Source: Pempheris klunzingeri (Eukaryota > Chordata > Actinopteri > Acropomatiformes > Pempheridae). From it: 64,000 nt of DNA. The notes below the pieces were generated by a model, which was not told where the DNA came from, did not search any database, and was given only the letters and a program-made list of their open reading frames with translations. A program made the position numbers and the translations under genes. Positions 24,101 to 35,800 of this stretch are shown piece after piece; positions within the stretch are counted from its first letter, which is position 1, and each line of letters begins with the position of its first letter. The stretch covers positions 15,705,656 through 15,769,655 of the forward strand of contig NC_092025.1 in NCBI RefSeq assembly GCF_042242105.1. Direction: 5' to 3'.

Positions 24101-27100
24101 CAGATCATTTATTTAACCTGTAGCAGTACTTTACCAATGTAGAAGTCCTGCATTCAAAGTCTTACTCAGGTAAAAGTACAGAAATATTATTAACTAAATA
24201 TACTTTCACTCATTAAAAGTGATGCAGGTTGGTCCTTTTCATGTAGCTGAATCGTTTATGGGATTATTATCACTGATGCATTAATGTGTGAGCAACATTT
24301 TTGTTATAGTTTTATAACAAAAATGTACTTTATACTTTATAAAGTATTGGGCAGTTTAATCAGCAAAAAAGTCTAGTCTTATAAAGTGTTTTTTGTCTAA
24401 GAGTCCTAAAAACCTTATTATTAGAGTGCTGGGAGAATATTTAAACACTAGAAAAGACTAGTTTTAGAGTCAAATGACTTGATGAGAGGGAAATTGCTTT
24501 TCACTGGACAATAATATCCTGTTGGAGAAGCTGCATATATCTTGTATGGAAAATAATCTGCAAAATATGCAAAGTAACCACTAACTATAGCTGTCAGGTA
24601 GATGTAGTGAGGTGAGAAGTACAATATTTACCTCTGAAGTAGCACTGAGTATAAAGTAGTTGGAAATGGAAAATAAGTAGAAGTACCTGAAAAGTGTACT
24701 GAGCTATGAGAGACTCAGTAGCAAATGTCTGCGTGTAGAGCACATTCACCAGAAATGTAAGGTAAACGATATGAAATGGGCTCTAATTCCATAACAGTTC
24801 ATTACATTTTTTGCGAGTCATGTGATTAACAAAGGATCCTCATGACGGTTGCACATTTTAACGACATGGGATCCCAACAGTAATGTTATTTTCAGCATCA
24901 TCTCATTTTCATTCTCAGTTCATGACTTTTTCATTCTGTCTTTTTCATCATTTCTTTTCTGCAAAAATCTACTTTCACTGATCCATCCATCCTTCCATCT
25001 ATTCATCCAGCCTGTGGAGGTGATCCTGCCGTCTTCTCCCGTCCTCCTCTACCTATTGCTCCTCGTCCCTCGCCCCGTCGCTGCCGACACCCCTTCACTA
25101 CCCCCGTCCAGTCAGAGCTCCAGCCTTCCCCCGGCCCCTCCCCTCAGCCCTCACCCAGATCCAAGCATAAAAAAGCAGCCAGCCCTTTTCTACCTGACGC
25201 ACTCTCTTCTTCTGACCCACCACTTGATCCTTCGAGCTCTCAAGTCAGAGCAGCTACTCCCCCGGTCCAGAGTCCCCTCTCTGTCCTGCCTGTCTCTGAT
25301 GTGTCTCCTACAAATCCTCCATCCCCCAAATCCTCAAGTATTCCCATAATCACGCCTTCCTCCCAAAACACTTCCCCTTCTCTTCAGCCTGCACCTCCCA
25401 AATCTGTGTCTACATCAGCTGAGCCTTCTTTAGTCTTTGTTCCCCTGAATTCCTCCTCAAATACCCCCTCTAAACTGTCCCTCGGTGCCTCCAAAACAGC
25501 CGTTACCTCCCAAACTCCCAAACTTCCCTCCCCTGCATTGTCAATCCCCACGAATATCATAACATCATCCTCCGCGGCTCCTCAAACGTCCTCTCTCACT
25601 GTATCCACTGCTCTGACCCACAAGACCATCTCCACTGCCTCCCAGCCTCTCCCACCCAACTCCTCCACTCCCCCAAATCCCTCCCTGTCCTCTGACCCTC
25701 CATCCGCTCACCCTCCATTCACCCGGACCCTCTCTCAGCCTCCCTCTCTGCCCAGAATCTTCCAGTCAGGCTCAGGAAAAGGTATCAACTGGCTGGCTGG
25801 CAGACAGTCATGCTGCATGCTTTCCACTAACTGATTCCCTATGTGTGATGGTCTGGTCTGACCTTGTTTTCTACATGATTTAGCTTCATGCCCATGGTAC
25901 CTCACAAAGTCAAATACAGTGTGTGCCATACTATTTATATGCAGTATGTTGTGATGTGAGAAAGATCCATGCATGATATCTGAATTTATAGTAAAACATT
26001 TTGCCAATGCTGATGAGCCAGAACAACTTAAGTCCAAGAACTTAAGTCCAACCTTCCTGTGAATTAAACCAGTGTGCTCATAAGTCAGTGAGGGAAAACA
26101 TTAAATGAAGAATTGTTTTAGTTTTTATTTATTTGATTTAGATCATACTGTCTGTTCTACTCTTATTAAAACAATGTTGAATGATAATAATTTACCTATA
26201 ATTGACTATTATATAAAATGAATGAACAATTACTCAACACAAGCATGTGCTTAAATGGATCTTATACAACTTTTCTTTTTTTTCATCTTCCTCTGGTTTT
26301 GTGTATATTTCACATACAAAAAACAAACTTAGAAGTAGAAATATTGAACATTAAGAAAATGAAATATTCAGTTCAGCTTTCTCAATATTATTCCAGTAAT
26401 TGCATCAAATAGAGGAAAACTTTAGGTTCCCTCTCACCGTTGAGACGTGTTTGTTTAACGATCACCTCTGTGGTGTAGAAGAATCAGTCAAATGCATGAA
26501 GTAAAATTAGCTATGCGTTTCCCCTTTCGTTCTTCACCTCTCAACAATTACTTCTGCTTTGTTCCTCTTCCTCTGTTTATTACTCCTCTTTCTTCCTTCC
26601 TCAGTTCCTGTTTCACATCAACGGCGCCCCCCGGAGGTTCAAACTGCAGATGATCTTACTTCAGTCTCTGGTCTGTCTGTTTGACTGTCTAGACTAGAAA
26701 CATGACAATCTATCACTAATATACGTTTAAAAATCTCATTTTCTTCTCATCTTTTCTTCTCTGTTTGCATCGTCTGTCCTGCCCTCTAGGCCGTTCTCAC
26801 ATTTTCAGACCTCAGATTGTCAAGTCAATCGCCCGCCCCTCCTCTCCCTCTCCTTTTTCTGCTGACGCCCTTCCTCTTGCGTCAACTCCTCCTCTCCCCA
26901 AATCCCTCCCCTCTGTCTCTGAGTCAGGTAACCATGATTCCACTCTTCACTCCTACAAATCTGCTTCATCTAAGCTTTTCACATTTCCCTCCCCACCTCA
27001 TCTTTCCTGTCCTCCCTCTTTATTTTCCTCAGGTACTCAAGGTGCGTGGTTAAAGTCTGAGTCTGCTCCGACTGGTAGCGTCATCACCCCTGTCCCTCTT

Positions 27101-28948
27101 CTGAGTAGCCCTGACCTTGATGCTCTCTGTGACCCCGAGGCTCCAGCCCTTAATGCCTCCCTCCCACGCTCCTCAGCCCCCCGCTCCTCTTCTCTTTCCA
27201 CTTCTGTTCTATTCTCCTCTCCTCACCCTCAGCCCGCTGTCTCTCCCTCTGCTCCTCCGGCTCAGATCAGTTCCTGTCAGTCAGGTACACCAGCCAACTA
27301 ATCAAACGGTCTCACGCCAGGAAACCACACGTATCCTTCCTTTCTTGCAAATATCACTGATAGTGTAAAATTCAGTGTCTGACCTCGCTTTTGCTCTTTA
27401 CAGGTCCGACGTTCCCCCTCATTCAGGTGGACAAGGAAGCCACTCCAACCCCTGTGAACCGACACGAAGGGTCTCCAAATAACCGGACAGTGGCCAACAT
27501 CAGGATATCCAACCAGCCAGTCAGCCGTGCCCAGGATTCAAAGATCACAGAAAAGAAAGCTGAGCCGGCAAGCATCAGGTGAGTCCACGGGATGATATCA
27601 CATGAGTGGTTAAATTTAAACCGCTTGGTTTGGACCCTCAGAGATATGTTTGGCTTTGACATGCTGTTTGAAAAGAAAACATGTCAGCAACCACAGGCCT
27701 GAAGAGCTGTAGTGGAGTTTGGGAGATACATCTTAGGTGACAAAAAAGCTGATTAAATCAGAGTGTGGATCAGAACAAAACACCAAAAACAAGCTCAGAT
27801 TCTTGTTCTTGTGTCCTTCTCCAGTTGTCTTAAGAAGAACAGACTCAAATGCAGAGAGCACGTCTGCACAGTCTGGGATGTGCTGCATGCTTGATGTTGC
27901 ACGATCACTTGCAACATTAAAAGCAAATCTGCTTGTTTGCTTTTTAGTTAGATGAGAACATCGATAACACTAGCTTAGCATAAAGACCGGAAACAAGGAC
28001 ACACAGCTAGCCTGGCTCTGTCCAAAATTAACAACTACCAGCATCTCTAAAACTCACAAATTAACACATTATATATATTTATAAACATTTGTTCCATACA
28101 GAAACCAGAAAGTCACTGCACCCTGCCCAGAAATAGTCCTGCAGCACTTCAAGATATTATGTGTTAATTAGTGAGCTTTGGGCTTGAAATATAGAGCTAT
28201 CCAACCTCAGTGCTGACTGAGGCAAACCTGTGTCAGCTTGCTGACGTGTGTGGTTGAGTAACAGCTTATCCGTGTTTGTTGATCGAAGGCTGAGAGACGT
28301 GTTGATCCACAGTTGCTTAAGGCCTCATGGCTGCTTTGTTCTTGGTGTTTGTGCTTCCTTGATGTGAGCAGTTGCAGAGTGTTTTGCACCCTCAGGTCAG
28401 TAGTCTGCACTGTGGCCTGCCTGTTTCCCACTTTAATCACCTCCTGCACGCCCAGCCTTGTGGAAACTCACCCGCTCATCTCCCGAGCCTGACCTCCGAT
28501 GTTTCTGTCCCCCAGTCCTGCACAGTCGCGCTCAGAGCTGATAATAGCCCCGCCCCCTCCATGGCCCTTCTCCTGCTGTGAGAGCTCCACCCCTCAGCAG
28601 CCCTCCACCAATGTTGTGGCGGCGTTTATCACTCCTAAACAGCCAAATGTTCAGGGGGAAAATGTTTCGAAAACGCCAACCAGTGACACGGCTATTATTA
28701 GCGGCCTTAAAGCCAAAAAGCCACTGGCAAACCCTGAGCCCGAGCCTGACTTTGATGACATCATCTTTGAGTCATTTAACCAGAGACAAGAATCAGGGGG
28801 CTTTTTTCTGGAAGAGGATGACTCTAAGCGGGATACTATCAAAAGGTGTCCTCTGGGGTGAGTATTTATATTCACAGATAAAATCAAGAGCCAGAATTTG
28901 CAGAAAAATAAGGTTTCAAAATGTGAACTGATGGTGCTGATACTAGTG

Positions 28949-28984
<36 letters not shown>

Positions 28985-31900
28985 TTTAGGATTAAGGAAT
29001 ACTGTTTATCTGCTCTGCAGTCTTGAACAGAAAACCAATGAAAAGGCCTCTGGAGAAAAGCCGTCACTGACAGAACAGTCAGACGGAGCGGCGACGGAGA
29101 AGGAGGAGATGAAAGCAGAGCAGGAGAAACAGAAGGAGAGAGAAAAACAAGAGGAGGAAAGGAGGAGGAATGAGGAAGAGCAGGAGAAGAGGAGAAAGCA
29201 CGAGGAAGAGAAGAAGAGACTATTGGAGGAGGAGAAGAAGAGACTGTTAGAGGAGGAGAAGAGGAGAAAACATGAGGAGGAGAAGAAGAGACTGTTAGAG
29301 GAGGAGAAGAGGAGATTCCTACAGGAGGAGGAGGAGATTAAGAAGGAGAAGGAAAGGAGGAAACGTGAGGAGGAGAGACTCCTGAAGGAGAGGAGAGACA
29401 AACAGGAGAAGCTGAGGGAGGAGGAGGAGAAGAGGAAGCGGGATGAGGAGGAGAGGAGGAAAAAAGAGCAGCAGAGACTCCTGGAGGTGGAGGAGGAAAA
29501 AGAAAAACTTAGGAGGGAGGAGGAGAGGAGACTTGAGAGAGAGATATTCCTGAGGAAGATGAAAGAGGAGGAGGAGAAAAGGGTGGAGGAGAGGAGAGTG
29601 TTTGAGGAGCAAAGAAGGAGGAGGGAGGAAGAGAAAAAGAGGCTCCTGGAAGACGAAGAGAGGAGGAAGATGGAGGAGAAACGCTTGAAGGAGGAAAAAG
29701 ATATGGAGCAACAGAGAATGAAAGAGGAGGAAGAGAGAAGAAAGAGGAAGGAGGAAGAGGAGGAGAAAAGGCGTGTCCAGGAGGAGGATAGAAAGAAAAA
29801 TGAGGCAGAGAAGGAGAGGAAGAAGGAGGAGGAGAGGATGAGAGAGGAAGAGAGAAAGAAAAAGGAGGCAGAAGAGGAGAGGAAGAGGAGAGAGGAGGAG
29901 GAGAAGAGAGTCAAAGAAACAGAGGAGAGAAGAAAGAAGGAAGAGGAAGAAAATGAGAGAGTGCTCAAAGAGGAGAAGGAGAGGGAGGAGAAAGAGAGGG
30001 AGAGATTCTTAAAGAAGGAGAAAGAAAGGATGGAGAGAAGGAAGGAGGCACTCTTGAAGGAGCAGAAAGAAAAGGAGAGGAAGAAACGAGAGGAGGAGGA
30101 GAGGAAGAGAAGGGAAGAAGAGGAAAAGGAGAGACGGCTGCAAGAGGAGCGGAGAAGGCAGGAGGCAGAGAAGAAGAAAAAGGAGGAAGACAGGAAAAAG
30201 AAGGAGGAGGAGATGGAAAGACTAAAGAAGAAACAGGAAGAGGAGGAGAAGAGGAGGAAGGAGACTCGAGCAGTCTGCAGTGTGGAGGCCAACAAATCAG
30301 ACGAGGACAAGCAGAAGATGAGAACTCTGGTTTCATCTTCCTCTTCACACACCGACTTCCCTCCAACCGGCTTCACACACTCGCCTCCTCCTAAAGGTGC
30401 GACACAAACTCCACTTCCTGCTCCACACCTCCCTCCACTGGACAAAAACAGCACTGCATCCCAGCAGCCGCCCTCTGAAATCCTCAGCCAATCAGGAGAC
30501 AGAGAGACGACCCTCCAGTCAGTGGATAAACCAAACTCTGCCTCCAGCGAGCGGTGAGTGACACCACTGAAACATTTCACTGTGGGTGTTCATTTCTTTA
30601 AGTTTTCATTCCTCAAATGGCTGCCGCCTGCTTTCTTAATCAGCAAATAGAATCAATCAATCCATCAGTGTGAGCCGTAAAAACTTGTTTTGTCTTGTTA
30701 CTCTGTGTTTCTGCACTATTGTGGCATCAAGTTGGGTTGGATCATTCAACATTTCTATTTGTTCATTATTATTTCTGTTTCTGTATTTCTGTTTGATTAT
30801 TTCTATTATGATTATTGTGTGATTCTATGCTCATGTAAGACATGATTCCCTCTGCGGTAGGGGTGGGCAGATCGATCCCCAAAGTACTGATATTTCTTGT
30901 TTTCAGTATCAACATGAGCCACACTGATGCATTTTGATACAACTCGTCTTAGTGCTGCACTTCTTTACCTCTCTGCTGGTGTTGTGTGTGCACGAACTAC
31001 TTGAGAGATTAAAACCTGTCTTGCATTTAGATACATACGTGATTAGCAGAGAATAGTCAAGAGAAAACCAGAGAAAAAAATTATTCAGATTCAAGATTCA
31101 AGAGGTTTATTGTAGCTCCAGTTGTACAAGTGCACTCGTTTGAAATCCTTTGGCTGGGACATCCGTTTCAGAAAGATGAGTATTAAGAGAAAGATATGTA
31201 TAAAAAAGTAAAGATATATAAAGATCTATATAGAGAGGAAATAAATGTTAAAAAACTGAATATGAGATACTGAAGTATGGCAGCAGCAAAGGGTATAAAT
31301 GCAATAAAAACATGTATTTATGTGTAAATCCAATAAGTATAAAAGCATAAATATATAAAACAGCCTAACATCAGACATAGAACAGAATGAAAATGATTAA
31401 AGTGCTTATGTTAAGTAGATTATCAATAATGCATTCACCTCATAATAATAAAAAGTATAATGAAGAATATTGGTATTTATATCAGTGATCCTGGCTCGTG
31501 GTTTTATTTGGTATCACCCACCCCGATTGTTCCGGACTGTTTTATCATTGTGGCTTTCCTCCTGTCCCTTTCTTATTTCTGCCGAGCTCTCTATTCTTGC
31601 GTCCTCTCTTCCTTTTTTCACATTTTCCTCTCTCTCTCCCCTTATTCCAGTCTGGGGCAACCCTCATTCTTAAAGGAAGGCTCATTGTCAAACATTGTTG
31701 TACCAGAAAGGAAAATACCTGCCACGTGTACTCCACCTGGCACCCAGTCAGGCCTCAATGTTCAGTCCTCTGCTCAGGATAAACCAATCACATCAGAGGT
31801 CGTGACCCTGGTGCCACCTCCACAGAGGCTGTCTGAAGCAGAGGTTCCTCTATGGAAAGTGCTAGAAGGGAGAAGTGGGGAAGATACACCTGAAATCTCT

Positions 31901-32864
31901 GCCAAGGATGGTGCAAAACCTTTGTGCAGAGGGTAAGAATGGACGAGGGGACATGTGTCTGGCTGCTTCTCTGCTCTGTCTTTCTATCTGTCTGCTTTGC
32001 TCTGATGTCTGGCGTCTTAATGATGTAGTAATTGGCAAGTGTGAAATTGTATTGTATCTCTTATGTGTTTTTTCTTTTCTTCTAGCTCACACAAAGAAGA
32101 TGCAGCTGAGGTGGAAACCCCTGCCAGGCAGGAGCACCAGCCAATCACAGCAAAAGACTCAGAAACGCATCACAATATCCCACCTTCTTCTCAACCCGGT
32201 GCACCACCAGTGAAAGCAGAGCCCAAAGAGCCAGAGGGACCCAGCGAGAAACCAGCAACCTCATCCGAGGTCTCCCCCAAACCAGCTGGCGAGCGCACGG
32301 CTTTGGCGCTGGAGCAGCTTCTGCCCTCAAAACCAGAACCAGGGCTGCGGCCGGAACAAGTTCTCCAGCCATCGGGAAACCCACAACAGGAAGAAGCAGA
32401 TGAGGAGAAACCAGCGGAGCCCGTGGCTGGTGGTCAAGAGAGTTTAATCAACAATGAGGAGCCAGTGCGCGAGGCAGAAAAGCAGCTGTGGGCGACTGTG
32501 GAGGAGACCACAGCGGAGACAGGCGCAGAAAGAGGGATGGAAAGTAGTGAGAGCACTGAAGAGAAGGATGAGAAGCAGGAGGAGGGTGGTGTAACAGGGG
32601 GGTGAGTCAGTGACGGTTTCCGTTCAGCTTGGCATGACATGTCTGGTTTGCTGACAAACCACCACATCCAGACACACACTCACGCACACCTGCACACGTA
32701 CGCGACTAACATTCGTCTGTGGTGCTGCAGTCTGACCACTGCTTACTCAGCAGCTGCAATTAACCTCATCTGATGCTGTTCTCCTCATCCCAGCCTCTGT
32801 CTATGCTGTTAGACTGGTTGTTTCAATGAAAATTGTTTAATGAGAGCTTTCCACGAGAGTAAAA

Positions 32865-32899
<35 letters not shown>

Positions 32900-35800
32900 T
32901 GGGGTGTCTGTGTGTGTTTGTGTGTGTGGCAGTGCCCAGAAACGCGCGCACACAGAGGCAGATGTGTGTGTTGCAGAGCAGCAGACGGAGGCGCCTGCTG
33001 GCTTCATGTCAGCAGTAGTTGGGGTGTTGTTCAGAGGGTGAGTCTCTCTGCCTGCCCGTCCATAAAACTATGGTGTGAAGCATTATGCAGAAACGTTCTT
33101 ATAGATCAAGCCTAAAGACACCATTAATGGAAACTGGAAATGTGGCAGTCTGTGTTTACAGTATTCAAATTATCACACATTACATGGGCAAATTTTATTA
33201 ATCTATTTGTAAGTACATTAATTACTTTTTGATGAGTTATTAGTTATCTTCATGGCACTTGTTCTAGTGATGGTTGCTTGCTACACTTGCCTTTACACAT
33301 ACAGAGTACATGAGTGCTAAATGTTGTGGTTTAGTGCTAAAAAATTGTACATAAAACCACCATTTACCAGTACCCAGAATACACCATACTGTTGGTCCAA
33401 GTAGTGTAGTAGTTGTGGTTATTTGGTTACAATCCACTCAGTGAGCCGTCGTACATGAAGATAATTAGCTTTGTATTATTTTCTGAGCTGATCTGAGCTC
33501 TCACTTGCATGGCACCAGAAAGCGTTGTCACCTTTTGCAGTATTAACGGCAGTGGCCTTGAAAAAAAAAAAGAAGCATAATGTGGTTCTCAGTGCAACCA
33601 ACAATAAACGTTTCCTCTGCGTGCTTTCACATCGGCCTTTGGACAAGCACCAAAACAAAGTCTGAGAACGAACTATTTAATCAAGCATGCCGTCTGGCCT
33701 TCTATCACACTGTTCACAGCCTGCTGAGGTCATTTTGGGGTGAGCCCTGTCTCAGAGTTTTCCTGTTCCCCATGTTTGTCTCTATAGCTATGAGACAGTG
33801 GCCTCCATCCTGCAGACAACTGGATCCACTGATGCTGGTCATCCTCACCGCTCTGCAGACCAATCATGCCTCCATATAAGTAATGAGGATCAGCCGCATT
33901 TACACGATGTAGATGCAGAGAAGCCAGATGACGATCCATTGATTCCCATTGGTGTGGACATTTCGCCACCCACGGCTTTCTCTGACACCACAGAGAGCCA
34001 GACAATTAGGGAACAGACTGAATTAGCCCAGAAATCAGAGTGTTTACCCCCTCGTGGGCTAAGCCTGGTGGCAAGTCTGAGACTGGCAGCAAGTGAGCAG
34101 GAGAAGGAGAGAGAGCAGGAGAGGGAGAGAAGAGAGAAAGAAAGGATAGAAAACATGAAGAGGGAGGAAAGAGAGAAGGCAGAGAGGGAGGAGAGAGACA
34201 GGAAGGAGAGAGAAGAGGCAGAGAGGAAAGAGAGAGAGAGGACAGAAAAAGAACAGGAGGAGAGACAGAGGTTGGAAAAGGAGAGAGAAGAGATGGAGAG
34301 GACGGAGAGGGAACGGGTGGAGAGGGAAAAGGAGGAGGAGAGAAAGAGGTTGGAGAAGGAGAGGAAAGAGCTGGAGAACAAGCAAAGGGAGGAGAAGGAG
34401 AAGGCAGAGAGAGAAAAGAAACAGCACATCGAGAGGTCAGACAGGGAAGAAATCACAAAGGCAAAGGAGGAGAAGATGAAGCAAAAGGAAGAGGTTAGCA
34501 AAGGAGAGAAACCACAGCAGAAACAAGAGATCATTTCAGGCTCTTCCTCACCGCAAAACAAACAGGAAGTCATGAGCAGCCAATCAAATGACTGGCCTCC
34601 TCTGAGGGAAGCAGAACTGGATGACATTGCATATGACGAGAGGTTACAGGTTGATAAGGAGGATTCAGAAAGCAAGTCTGATACCAAATTAGTGAAAACG
34701 ATTGACCCTAAAACTGAAGTCAAACTGGCTTCTCCCAGACCTGCTGATTCTGCCCCTGCAGCCACACTGACAAACCAGCTCAACCCCAGATCAGTCAAAC
34801 CTGAGGACTCTTTAATTGCTATTAAGAAAGCCCCAGACAATCCTGCTCTGAGATCAGTTAAAAAAGGCAAATCCAACTTGAAATCTGAGGCCATTCCAGT
34901 GTGGTTGAGAGAGGAGGAGGACGAGGAGGTGGAGTATGAGAGAGGACAGGAAGATCTTGGCTCCATCTGGCTGGCAGAGCTGTACATGGAAGGGGAAGCA
35001 GGGTGAGTAAGGGGGGTGAGAGCGATAACTTAGAGGCAGGGAGAGAGAGGTGAGTAACCAGAGGAGAATTGGCTATGAGAGAGAAATCTGCCTGTTGCCT
35101 CTTATGGATCAGAGGACTGTGCCTGTGCATTTTTGTGTATGCTTCCTCAAATAATGCTTGAACTCATTATATCTGCAGGGAAATAATAATTACAAAGCAT
35201 TACTGTCCTTCATTTACTGAGGGTTTGGCCTTTTCCTGCAGAGCTTCTCAGAAAGAGTTGTGTGTTGGCATGTAAGTCATATACCACATGTCTCCCCCAC
35301 AAAACAGCATCATTATCTCGTTATTTGTGAAGGAAACTGGAATTTCCTCTTTGCATCTTGCCTTGGTTATGACTTCTAACAGAGGTTTTCAGACTGAGGA
35401 GAAAGGGAGAATTGTGAGATAAGGACAGTTAGGTCAAATCTGAGCACACACATATACACATTTCTAGATTCAGTATGACTTGATCACTATCTCCGATGTC
35501 CTACCCAAATAAGCATCCAAAGAACCAGAGGGTAAAGAAAAAGCATGCTCCATAAAACTGCAGAACTTGCCTGAAAATCGTCACATTTTTAAACCCTCTT
35601 CAGTATAAAAAAAAAAATCCAATGATAGTTGTCTATATATTCATGCTAACTGCAAACAGCTATGATTGCATTGCAAGGCTCCTTTTATTTGTTCAGTACT
35701 CACTGCAGATAAATAGCATGTCAAGTAGCATGGATGAGTGGACTGGTTTGGCCTGTGGATATTGCATTTCAGTGGATGCTGGAGCATGTTTAAAATTGGT

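Noticed and set aside
29006-30580. 524-codon open frame on the - strand
   Set aside because: It is the mirror of the purine-rich ehbp1l1 coiled-coil exon. Its product is a Ser/Phe/Leu low-complexity string, while the + strand frame joins cleanly to neighbouring exons.
33890-34987. 365-codon open frame on the - strand
   Set aside because: It has the same cause: it lies opposite the second charged exon (18) of ehbp1l1 and has no domain of its own.
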